Assembly (NCBI GenBank): GCA_028877005.1
Contig: JAGWPI010000048.1
Location: forward strand, 1-10,411
Length of the DNA stretch: 10,411 nucleotides
Direction: 5' to 3'
Source: Bacteroidota bacterium
GTDB taxonomy: Bacteria > Bacteroidota > Bacteroidia > Chitinophagales > Chitinophagaceae
The position numbers were made by a program, and so were the translations under genes. Positions 1 through 7,608 of the stretch are shown here, piece by piece. The stretch's first letter is position 1. The number at the start of each line of letters is the position of its first letter. The notes beneath the pieces were generated by a model that had not been told where the DNA came from, searched no databases, and was given only the letters and a program-made list of their open reading frames with translations.

Positions 1-44
1 CAAAGCATTACCTGTGCCTTTAAAATTATAACATGCGGCATATT
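1..44. other. Left edge, no gene callable
   Basis: This is the 44 bp beyond the tamB stop codon. Two readings are possible and neither is supported. A plus-strand frame ends with TAA at 29-31 after residues KALPVPLKL, which would be the tail of a convergent gene stopping 13 bp from the tamB stop. Alternatively a minus-strand ATG at 41-39 opens MPHVIILKAQ and runs off the edge. No U-tracted hairpin is visible, so no tamB terminator can be placed here. Confidence 0.3.
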
Positions 45-3000
45 TTATTGCAGCAATGTGCTATCGGCAGGTGGCTTGATGGTTGTATTCTTTTCTTTAT
101 TGCCAAACAGTTTTTCAAAATCTTTTTTATACGATAAACCGGCTCCCTGCCTGCTGGTTCTGCCTAACGCACCAGCATTGATGTCTAAACTGTTTTTACT
201 GAAAATGATGGCTCTTAATTGCCTGTCTTTGGTTAAAATAATTTCTAAATTAAAATCAGGTAGCCATTGAAAGTTTCCGCTTTGCGCTGCTGCGCTAATA
301 CCAAAATCAAAATCCCCACCAAAGCTTACAATCACATTGTCATTAAAAAAGCTTTTCCCAACCTTAAAATTAATTCTACTTCTGTCTAAAGCATTGGTAT
401 TGGTGCCAATGCCTGCCCCTGTTGCAGAAGATAAAATATCGCTACTGCTGTATACAGAAGTGCCCAAATCAACTTTTAGGCTTTTGTCTTTAGTAATTTT
501 ATAAACAATATTTGAAACAGCTTTATTTAATTCTCGGGTAATAATTTGTGAAATTGTGTTTACGCCAATATTTGTAAAGTTAGTATTAGCGCCACCAATA
601 TCACCATAGGGTGCAAACCTTTCTAAAACAATTAAGTAAGTTACCTGTTTCAACATTTCATTTTGGTTATTTTCAATTCTGTTAATGAATTCGCTAAAGG
701 TTGGATCAGTTTTTAACGGACTACCTTGCGGGAAATCTAATTTAAAAGAAATGTCCGGATGGCTTAATCTATTTCTTAGTTCTGCAATAACATATACAGT
801 TCCACGATAAGCACGACTGGTACCACTAAATTGCCCAGATTGGTTACTGATTAAATCATTTACACTAATATTTTCGGCTGTGTATTGTGCATCAATATGT
901 ACATCTGCATTAAACGGATCGCCATTCCACTCAATAAAATTACCGGCATCTGCTTTTAGTATAAATGGTTTTCTTATAAAAGATTGAAAATTAAAATCAT
1001 AACTTCCTTCTTCAATATTATATCTTCCTCTAATGGTTAACGGATCTTTTGTTCCCACTCTTATTTTTAATCGTCCATTGCCTTTCGCTTTAATAACATC
1101 ACCACTCAGTGGGTCTAATATTACATCAACATCCAATTTATTATTGGCAGTAACATCTAAATCAACTAATAAATTAAAATTACTGTTTTGGTTTTCATTC
1201 ACCATTTCAGTACCATATGTTTTAAATACTATAAAGTCAGCATCTCCACTTTCTTTACTAACGGAGTTAGGTATGTAAATGTGTGATGGCTCATTAATAT
1301 CGCCAATAATGGTTAATTTGGCATTTTGTTCGGGGCCTTTAAAGCTTAAAGTAGCTTTTCCGGTGGCATTGCCGTAAAATTGGCTATTATCAATAGCTTT
1401 TGTATTTAGCATAATTAGTTTGTTGGTGAACAAATCAAAATCAAAAGCTAAATATTTAAATCCTTTTTCATATAATTTTCCCTTTATTAGTCCGGTGTTA
1501 TTTAAACTGTCTTTTATGTAAAATTCATTAAAATTAATACCATCATTTTCAAATGATATATTAGCCGAATCAATGGTATAATACACTTGGGTATATAATA
1601 CATTTAATGCTGCTTTTTTTAATGTAATATTACCACTTAAATCGGGCTCGGCAGGATTTCCCTGAATTATTAAATGCCCGGTACCATAGCCTTTCAGCCT
1701 ATTGAATATATCACCAATAAACTGTTCAACGTAATTTATTTTGGTATGCTCTAACTGTATATCAACATATAAAGGTTTGTTGGTTGTATCTTTTGTTTTG
1801 TAATAACCTGTTGCATTTACAAAATAATTTTGATTGGGTGCAGTAACAGTAAAATCTAATTTTCCTGTTTTACTGGTATATAAAGATTGAATTTGAACAA
1901 TTCCTACTGAATCCTCATTCAATCTAAATTGTGTAGTATGAAGCTTAGCCTCGGCAGTAAATGGGCCATAAAAATCTCTTAAATAAATTTCACCATTAGA
2001 GATACCTTCTAATTTCGGGTTTTTAATAAACAGTGCGGTAATATCTCCTAAATATATATTTTTTAATTTTACAATAAGATTATTGGTATTACCTCCTTCT
2101 TCTTCATCTGTTTCTACAGTAATTTCTTGAAATCCCTGTATAAATTTAACGTTGCTGGCTGATACAAAATTTCGCCGCATTACAATTTCGCCCTGCTTTT
2201 CTAAATTCCATTTCTTTTCATTTAATATAAATGAGGAAGGGTTAAAGTGTATGCGTGCACCATCACTTAATGTAAATACATCGGCATTGAGTAAAACTTT
2301 TTTTAGTACATTATTAGTGCTGGTTGACAGGTGAACGACAGAATGATCATTGGCTGCTTTAATTGAAATTTGTGTATTTGGAAACTGTAAACTATCTTTT
2401 ATTTGTATATCACTAACATTTCCTGCAAGTAATAAACTATCATAGTTTCCTAAACATTTTAATTGAATGCCAGATAGGGCATATTGATCATACTTTGCAT
2501 AAGGAATAGAGGCTGAAAGTTGAAATAAACTATTGGTGGTATTTACTCTTCCGGAAATATCCATATCATTAAGCCCGGATATTTTTTTATCATATATCTG
2601 TAAAAGGGGTTCAATATAATCTGTTTTTAAAGCAACGGTAAAATCTTGATTTACGGATACTTTATTGGGTGTATCAAAATAAGCGGGATAATATCTATGC
2701 AAAAATGATTGAAAACTGTTGGGTAAATTTAAAATGCTAAAATTGCCTGCAATAACACCATTGAAATTATTACTGCCCACTTTTAAAAATTTTACAGAAT
2801 CTGCTGAGTATCCGGAAGTAAGATTTAAAGAGTCGAAACTTAATTGTGTATCTGCAGACGTAATGGTAGCGTTTAAAAATTTAGCAGTACCCAAAAATTG
2901 GTCAATAGTTTTTCCTGTAAAATAAATATCTAATAATCCGGTTAATTGTAAACTGTCTTTATAAAAATTCAATACTTTTAAATTGGCATTTACTAAATCG

Positions 3001-4814
3001 CCTAAAATGTTGAAGCTTGGATCCGGCTTGCTTAAATCAATTTCTACATTACTATTGAAATTCATATTGGGATCATCGATCTTTACTTCGCCATTAAAAT
3101 ATTTTTTCTGAAAAGTACCGTTGGTTGTAATGTTAGAATAGGTATAGTTATTGAAGTCTAGCGATGCTATTTTTCCTTCAACTTGGGTTTTTAATTTTTC
3201 AATATTAAAATTACTGCCTGCAATTTTCCCAGTAAAATCAACATAACCTAATTGGTTAATTCTTAAAAATTTACCAATATTAAAATGGTTGGTTATGATA
3301 TTACCGGAGTAGGTAATATCTTTTTTCTGTGGTAATTGCAAACTAACGTTAGCGGCAATGCCACCCAGTCCGGAAGTAATAGTACCGGTAGAGGTAAAAT
3401 TGTAAATGGTACCATTAAAGTTTCCTTTAAAAAGTGCATCGCCTAGTGTGGTTAAGTCTGGTACTTTTAAGTCTTTTACTGTGGGAACAAATAGTGCAAT
3501 GTCATTATAGTTTGTTTTAATGATTCCATTATTAAAATGAATGAAGGTTTTATTTAGGTCGGGTAATCCTTTTATGGCTAGGCTGCCACTTATATAACTG
3601 CCACTTCCAATTCGAGCAAATAAATCATTTACTGCAAAGTTGGCTACGCTACCTTCAAAATGACCATTTACATTAATTTGTTTTTTCCAATCTTTTAATT
3701 CAGGGGCAAAATAGGCAATATCATCGCTATATAATGAAGCATCTGTAAATTTTGCTACCATTGTTACGGAGGTAATGTATTCACTAAAGTCATCGTTGAA
3801 GTGTTTAAACTTCATAGCATAGTAATTGGTTAATTTGCTTTTATTGGTTAGCAGATCCAGGTTGGCAAATTCAATGATACGTGGATTAATGGTAAGTTTA
3901 GCTTTCAATTTTTTTAATTCAATACCACTTCTTTCTTTTGCGGCAAGATTTACTATACAGTGCAAAGTATCTTTAACTAAACTAACATTATCAAAGTTTC
4001 CATTCAGTTGGTGAATATATATATGGCTTCCATCAAAATAGGGAAGTGGTTTTTTATCATTGCCCTGAATGGAAAGCGTACCATTTTTAATGTGAAGTTT
4101 TTGTAGATGAACCAGTAAATTGGCTGTATTTAGCTGCAAACCAGTATCTATATTATTGGTACGTTGCTCTCTTTTTCTTATTGAGTCGGGGCGTAATTCA
4201 GGTATGTTGGTTATTTCAAAAAATGGTTTATCTAAATTTAATTGATGAATTGAAAATATACCTTTGTTTAAATTAATATTATCTGCATCTAATAAAAGTG
4301 AATTTAGTTTAGCCTTCATTCGCTCTCCACGCCACGCATCATCTTTAATGAAACTAATGTTGTTGAATTCTAATTTTTTTAAATTAATAGTAACGCTTTT
4401 TTTAGCAGTAGTTGGAGTAGGCGATGAAAAATAATCAACTATGTATTGATAATTCCAAACACTGTCTTTACGTTGTAATTTTATAACCGCATCATCCAAA
4501 CCTATATACTTTAAATCTGTTGAATCTTTTAGGAAGAACCAATCTGTTATTCGCAACTTTAAAGCGCCTGCATATAATAGTGTATCTTTTTGCCGGTCGC
4601 GAATTAAAGTGCCGTCTAAATTGAGTTTATTGAATAAAGTAATATTTATTTTTTTTATACTTACTTCAGTGCCTAATGATCTTGATAATTTTTTAGTTGC
4701 AATTCCAATTAACCAGTTTTGTACATAGGTAGTTTGAATGGCAATAAAAGCCAATAAAATAAGTGCAATTACAATAAATACAAAACGTCTTAATATAGTA
4801 AGTGTTTTTTTCAG
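45..4814 (-). CDS. tamB: TamB-family translocation/assembly protein (DUF490, AsmA-like), probable CTG start
   Basis: This is a very large AsmA-like protein, about 1,589 residues from a CTG at 4814-4812. Known role of the family: an inner-membrane-anchored, beta-rich groove that spans the periplasm and is implicated in outer-membrane protein assembly or phospholipid transport. An N-terminal membrane helix (about residues 6-25, FVFIVIALILLAFIAI) follows KKTLTILRR. An AsmA-like start domain (about 30-110, with TEVSIKKI and RDRQKDTLLYAG) is followed by long repetitive beta-strand sequence. The C-terminal TamB/DUF490 domain covers roughly 1150-1540 and includes GRYNIEEGSYDF near 1262 and DPFNADVHIDAQY near 1304. 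A shorter start, TTG at 4754-4752, would leave only MAFIAIQ and destroy the anchor, so I prefer the CTG placed just before KKTLTILRR. An in-frame TAA at 4844-4842 limits any longer start. The stop is TAA at 47-45. Family assignment is strong; the start is inferred. Confidence 0.9.
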   Translation of the reverse strand: MKKTLTILRRFVFIVIALILLAFIAIQTTYVQNWLIGIATKKLSRSLGTEVSIKKINITLFNKLNLDGTLIRDRQKDTLLYAGALKLRITDWFFLKDSTDLKYIGLDDAVIKLQRKDSVWNYQYIVDYFSSPTPTTAKKSVTINLKKLEFNNISFIKDDAWRGERMKAKLNSLLLDADNINLNKGIFSIHQLNLDKPFFEITNIPELRPDSIRKREQRTNNIDTGLQLNTANLLVHLQKLHIKNGTLSIQGNDKKPLPYFDGSHIYIHQLNGNFDNVSLVKDTLHCIVNLAAKERSGIELKKLKAKLTINPRIIEFANLDLLTNKSKLTNYYAMKFKHFNDDFSEYITSVTMVAKFTDASLYSDDIAYFAPELKDWKKQINVNGHFEGSVANFAVNDLFARIGSGSYISGSLAIKGLPDLNKTFIHFNNGIIKTNYNDIALFVPTVKDLKVPDLTTLGDALFKGNFNGTIYNFTSTGTITSGLGGIAANVSLQLPQKKDITYSGNIITNHFNIGKFLRINQLGYVDFTGKIAGSNFNIEKLKTQVEGKIASLDFNNYTYSNITTNGTFQKKYFNGEVKIDDPNMNFNSNVEIDLSKPDPSFNILGDLVNANLKVLNFYKDSLQLTGLLDIYFTGKTIDQFLGTAKFLNATITSADTQLSFDSLNLTSGYSADSVKFLKVGSNNFNGVIAGNFSILNLPNSFQSFLHRYYPAYFDTPNKVSVNQDFTVALKTDYIEPLLQIYDKKISGLNDMDISGRVNTTNSLFQLSASIPYAKYDQYALSGIQLKCLGNYDSLLLAGNVSDIQIKDSLQFPNTQISIKAANDHSVVHLSTSTNNVLKKVLLNADVFTLSDGARIHFNPSSFILNEKKWNLEKQGEIVMRRNFVSASNVKFIQGFQEITVETDEEEGGNTNNLIVKLKNIYLGDITALFIKNPKLEGISNGEIYLRDFYGPFTAEAKLHTTQFRLNEDSVGIVQIQSLYTSKTGKLDFTVTAPNQNYFVNATGYYKTKDTTNKPLYVDIQLEHTKINYVEQFIGDIFNRLKGYGTGHLIIQGNPAEPDLSGNITLKKAALNVLYTQVYYTIDSANISFENDGINFNEFYIKDSLNNTGLIKGKLYEKGFKYLAFDFDLFTNKLIMLNTKAIDNSQFYGNATGKATLSFKGPEQNAKLTIIGDINEPSHIYIPNSVSKESGDADFIVFKTYGTEMVNENQNSNFNLLVDLDVTANNKLDVDVILDPLSGDVIKAKGNGRLKIRVGTKDPLTIRGRYNIEEGSYDFNFQSFIRKPFILKADAGNFIEWNGDPFNADVHIDAQYTAENISVNDLISNQSGQFSGTSRAYRGTVYVIAELRNRLSHPDISFKLDFPQGSPLKTDPTFSEFINRIENNQNEMLKQVTYLIVLERFAPYGDIGGANTNFTNIGVNTISQIITRELNKAVSNIVYKITKDKSLKVDLGTSVYSSSDILSSATGAGIGTNTNALDRSRINFKVGKSFFNDNVIVSFGGDFDFGISAAAQSGNFQWLPDFNLEIILTKDRQLRAIIFSKNSLDINAGALGRTSRQGAGLSYKKDFEKLFGNKEKNTTIKPPADSTLLQ

Positions 4815-4930
4815 ACTGATTACTTTTGAAATGAAAATGAATTAATTAAAATACCAATTCAAATACAGTACCAAAACTAAGGGTTATCTATGCATTATTA
4901 TCGTGAAATTATTGCGAAGTTGTTAAGGTT
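4815..4930 (-). other. Intergenic gap between HAD gene and tamB
   Basis: This is 116 bp of AT-rich DNA holding the tentative tamB promoter and an in-frame TAA (4844-4842) upstream of the tamB reading frame. The only minus-strand ATG in the tamB frame (4895-4893) is followed two codons later by TAA. I see no GC-rich hairpin with a U tract, so termination after the HAD gene is not evident and readthrough into tamB is possible. Confidence 0.5.
4846..4874 (-). promoter_or_regulatory. Possible tamB promoter (Bacteroidota type)
   Basis: On the minus strand a TTG (4874-4872) is followed after 18 bases by TATTTTAA (4853-4846). The Bacteroidota housekeeping pattern is TTG, 19-21 bases, then TAnnTTTG, so this matches the -33 element and four of the six fixed -7 positions with a slightly short spacer. 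Transcription would begin around 4838, giving a leader of about 24 nt before the CTG at 4814. AT-rich DNA yields such matches by chance, so this is tentative. Confidence 0.22.
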
Positions 4931-5596
4931 TTATTGTTCTGCCAATTGCTGCAATGCTTGAAAATTAATGTAGGTAAAATCTGTAATAATTTTGTCTGCA
5001 GCCAGTAATTCATTGGGTGGGTGGGTAGTGGTAAGGGCTATTACCTTTAATCCTGCTGATTTAGCAGCGCTAATACCGGCAACTGCATCTTCAAATGCTA
5101 TGCAGCAATTGGGGGGAAGACCTAATTCTTGAACGGCTTTTTCATATATTTCAGGATGTGGTTTACCATGCTTTATATGTGCAGAATATATTACATTCTT
5201 GAAATAATGTTGAATTGGTATGTGTTGCAGCATAAAATCAATATTCTCTTTAATGCCGGAAGTAGCAATCACCATGGGTATATTATTGTTATTCAAGGTT
5301 TCCAATAAATCTATTAGTCCATTCACAGGTTCAATGTGCGGCGCATAAATTTCTCTGTAAATAGCTTCTTTTTCATTAGTGTATGCTTGAATCATTTCTT
5401 GGCTAATATTCGTTCCAAAAATATATCTTAAAACATCTGCATTTGTTTTGCCATTAAACTGTTGCAGGTATTCTGTTTTGGTTAAGGGTGGCATATTTCT
5501 TTTTTGATAAAAAATTTGCCATGATTGGATGTGAAAATCATTGTTATGAATCAGTGTTCCATCTAAATCGAATGCTACGCCAAATAATGGTTTCAT
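4931..5596 (-). CDS. HAD-superfamily hydrolase, beta-phosphoglucomutase-like (subfamily IA)
   Basis: This is a cytoplasmic 221-residue HAD enzyme, the normal length for the beta-phosphoglucomutase/sugar-phosphatase group. All core motifs are present. Motif I is FDLDGT, with nucleophile D10 and acid/base D12. Motif II is VIATSG with S113, motif III is GKPHPE with K145, and motif IV is FEDAVAG with E169 and D170 for magnesium. The cap domain (about 16-85) keeps H22 and W26 of the mutase group (DFHIQSW). At the position of the mutase phosphate-binding Arg (R49 in the Lactococcus enzyme), the motif FNGKTNADVL has N52, so simple phosphatase activity on a small sugar phosphate is at least as likely as mutase activity. 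It starts 52 bp after the ggt stop on the same strand, so co-transcription with ggt is likely. No neighbouring gene indicates the substrate. There is no signal peptide. Confidence 0.9.
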   Translation of the reverse strand: MKPLFGVAFDLDGTLIHNNDFHIQSWQIFYQKRNMPPLTKTEYLQQFNGKTNADVLRYIFGTNISQEMIQAYTNEKEAIYREIYAPHIEPVNGLIDLLETLNNNNIPMVIATSGIKENIDFMLQHIPIQHYFKNVIYSAHIKHGKPHPEIYEKAVQELGLPPNCCIAFEDAVAGISAAKSAGLKVIALTTTHPPNELLAADKIITDFTYINFQALQQLAEQ

Positions 5597-5648
5597 ATAA
5601 ATGATTGCTAATAAAAATGTCCTTTAAAAAATACCTAAATTACTGTTA

Positions 5649-7409
5649 TTAAAATCCTGCTACTGCATCATCGCCACGAGTATCGGCTGCTGTTTGTTTT
5701 TCTCCAGATTGAAGTACCTTAATAATTTCTGTTCTACCTATGGGGCCGCGCTGTTGAATGGTATAACCCATGGCTTTTAAACCCTGTATGGTTTCAGTAG
5801 GAAACTTAGGTTCTACAAAAATAACATCGGGTAACCATTGATGATGGAACTTGGGTGCAGCAATAGCTTCTGCAGCACTCATATTAAAAATAAGTACATC
5901 TACCAAAGTTTGAAATACAGAGGTGGGTATGGTTGTGCCGCCTGGAGTGCCGCATACCATAAAGGGCTTTTCGTTTTGTAAAACAATGGTAGGTGTCATA
6001 GAGCTAAGCATACGTTTTCCCGGTTGTATGGCATTGGCTTCTCCACCTACTGCACCAAACATATTAGGTACTCCCGGTTTTACACTAAAATCATCCATTT
6101 CATTGTTTAGAAAAAAGCCGGCACCGCCAACAACTGTTCTACTTCCATACCATCCATTTAAGGTAGTTGTAATACTTACCATATTACCTTCTCCATCCAT
6201 AATGCTAATATGGGTAGTTTCTTCGTGTTCAGGTATTTGTCCTTCTTTAATTTGAGCACTGGGTGTAGGTTTTGTGCTATCATAATTGGCCATACGTTGC
6301 GCTATGTAGGCATTGCTGGTAAGTGTTTGTAGGGGTACCTTCCAAAAATCAGGATCACCCATATAAGCAGCGCGGTCGGCAAAGGCTCTCCGTTCTGCTT
6401 CTACCATTAATTGTACCATTTTAACAGATAAAAATCCATCTGTTAGTAATGGTCTGTTTGCTATCATCTTCATTAATTGCTCTACAATAATTCCGCCACT
6501 ACTAGGAGGAGGCATGCCAATAATAGTAAAATTATTGAAATGGAAAGAAAGGGGGGTACGTTGTACGGCGCTGTATTTTTTTAAATCAGCTAAGCTAATA
6601 ATTCCGCCACCTCGTTTCATTTCATCTGAAATTAGTTGTGCCGTTTCTCCCTCATAGAAACCCTTAGCACCATTTTTACTGATACGTTGTAGTGTTTTAG
6701 CCAAATCTTTTTGCACCAGTGTATCACCCGCTTTCCACGGGGTTGCTTTTACAAATACTGTTGGGCGGGTATTGTATTGAATAAAATCTGCTCTGGTGGC
6801 ATTTAATAGGCTAGCTTCTTTTGCAGAAATTACAAATCCATTTTCAGCTAATGCAATAGCGGGTGCAATTAACTGTTGAAAGGGGAGTTTTGCATATTTG
6901 TACATGGCAAAAATACCTGCAATGGTTCCGGGCACACCACTTGCTAAATGCCCGTCTTGGGATAAGTGCATATTTGGATTTCCATTTTTATCCAAATACA
7001 TATCTCTCGAAGCTTGGGTTGGTGCAGTTTCTCTAAAATCTAGGGCTATGGTTTTACCATTGCTTTTTCTGGCAATCATAAATCCACCTCCACCAATATT
7101 ACCGGCTTCCGGAAAAACTACTGCCAAGGCCAATTGAGTGGCAATGGCTGCATCAAAGGCATTCCCTCCTTTTTGCATCATAGCTGCTCCAATCATACTG
7201 GCTAATGGATGGGCACTAGCCACAGAAGCATGTTGAAATGTGGCTGATTTAGGAGTGCTATAATGAAAAGGGTCAATGGCTTTTCCGGGCCCAACCAAAT
7301 TGCTTTGTCCCAACAGAGTGTATGATTGCCCCATGAGTAAAATGAAAAATACATACAGTAATACAGGTTTGTATTTACCGGATGTAAAGCAGTGATTTTT
7401 TGTATGCAT
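5649..7409 (-). CDS. ggt: Gamma-glutamyltranspeptidase / glutathione hydrolase precursor
   Basis: This exported 586-residue N-terminal nucleophile hydrolase cleaves gamma-glutamyl bonds, as in glutathione, and can transfer the glutamyl group to amino acids or water. A hydrophobic signal segment lies at about 15-34 with no lipobox, suggesting periplasmic location. Self-cleavage is expected before T398 in EETTHISIMD, giving a 189-residue small subunit against 190 in E. coli. With a constant +7 offset from E. coli numbering in this half, the key residues line up: T416, N418, D440, S469-S470, and the oxyanion pair G490-G491 (TPGG). R126 in DFRETAP matches the residue that binds the substrate alpha-carboxylate. 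The lid loop PGVPNMFGAVGG is present, but its tyrosine (E. coli Y444) is F451. The C-terminus (FHHQWLPD, then DDAVAGF) is complete. The ATG at 7409 is needed to retain the signal peptide. The HAD gene follows 52 bp downstream. Confidence 0.97.
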   Translation of the reverse strand: MHTKNHCFTSGKYKPVLLYVFFILLMGQSYTLLGQSNLVGPGKAIDPFHYSTPKSATFQHASVASAHPLASMIGAAMMQKGGNAFDAAIATQLALAVVFPEAGNIGGGGFMIARKSNGKTIALDFRETAPTQASRDMYLDKNGNPNMHLSQDGHLASGVPGTIAGIFAMYKYAKLPFQQLIAPAIALAENGFVISAKEASLLNATRADFIQYNTRPTVFVKATPWKAGDTLVQKDLAKTLQRISKNGAKGFYEGETAQLISDEMKRGGGIISLADLKKYSAVQRTPLSFHFNNFTIIGMPPPSSGGIIVEQLMKMIANRPLLTDGFLSVKMVQLMVEAERRAFADRAAYMGDPDFWKVPLQTLTSNAYIAQRMANYDSTKPTPSAQIKEGQIPEHEETTHISIMDGEGNMVSITTTLNGWYGSRTVVGGAGFFLNNEMDDFSVKPGVPNMFGAVGGEANAIQPGKRMLSSMTPTIVLQNEKPFMVCGTPGGTTIPTSVFQTLVDVLIFNMSAAEAIAAPKFHHQWLPDVIFVEPKFPTETIQGLKAMGYTIQQRGPIGRTEIIKVLQSGEKQTAADTRGDDAVAGF

Positions 7410-7465
7410 AGCCCTTGGTTTTATACAATGATTTAATGCAGCAATTTACAGATAATTTATTCATT

Positions 7466-7486
7466 CAACCCAATCTATTCGGGTTG
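7466..7486. repeat. Inverted repeat with hairpin potential between fadL-like gene and ggt
   Basis: CAACCC (7466-7471) and GGGTTG (7481-7486) form a perfect six-base stem around nine bases. In minus-strand RNA a further G-U and an A-U pair can form, leaving a five-base loop. It lies about 120 nt past the fadL-like stop and 57 nt before the ggt ATG. The sequence after the stem on the minus strand (AATGAATAAATT) is A-rich rather than a U tract, so it is not a classical intrinsic terminator. It could sit in the ggt 5' leader. Confidence 0.4.
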
Positions 7487-7503
7487 TTAAAATGGGGTTA
7501 TTT

Positions 7504-7581
7504 GTGCATAGTTATAATGCTTTGCCGATTAAATTATTGTAATATAAATTAAAATAATATAACCTAGCAATAGCTATGCAC
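7504..7581. repeat. Imperfect inverted 12-mer pair in the ggt upstream region
   Basis: GTGCATAGTTAT on the plus strand (7504-7515) recurs on the minus strand as GTGCATAGCTAT (7581-7570), 11 of 12 bases identical, with 54 bp between them. The similarity resumes as TGC after a two-base gap. Both arms are intergenic between the fadL-like gene and ggt. Possible roles are paired regulator sites or a long-range stem in a fadL-ggt readthrough transcript; nothing decides between these and chance. Confidence 0.35.
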
Positions 7582-7608
7582 CATGCATCATGAAGCCCGT
7601 ATTGGGTA

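Noticed and set aside
1033..1278. Plus-strand open frames inside tamB (also 58-270, 2152-2334, 2719-2925, 3826-4014)
   Set aside because: All are antisense to a continuous 1,500-plus-codon protein with TamB features and have no independent support.
4893..4895. ATG in the tamB frame as a possible upstream start
   Set aside because: It is followed by TAA two codons later and another TAA at 4844-4842, so it cannot start tamB.
5923..6255. 110-codon plus-strand open frame inside ggt
   Set aside because: It is antisense to the most conserved part of GGT (the catalytic Thr and lid-loop region); the conserved sense protein explains the open frame.
7561..7608. Terminator for the FadL-like gene
   Set aside because: Only short stems are present (ATGCA-TGG-TGCAT, TAGC-TATT-GCTA) and no U tract follows, so no terminator call is justified.
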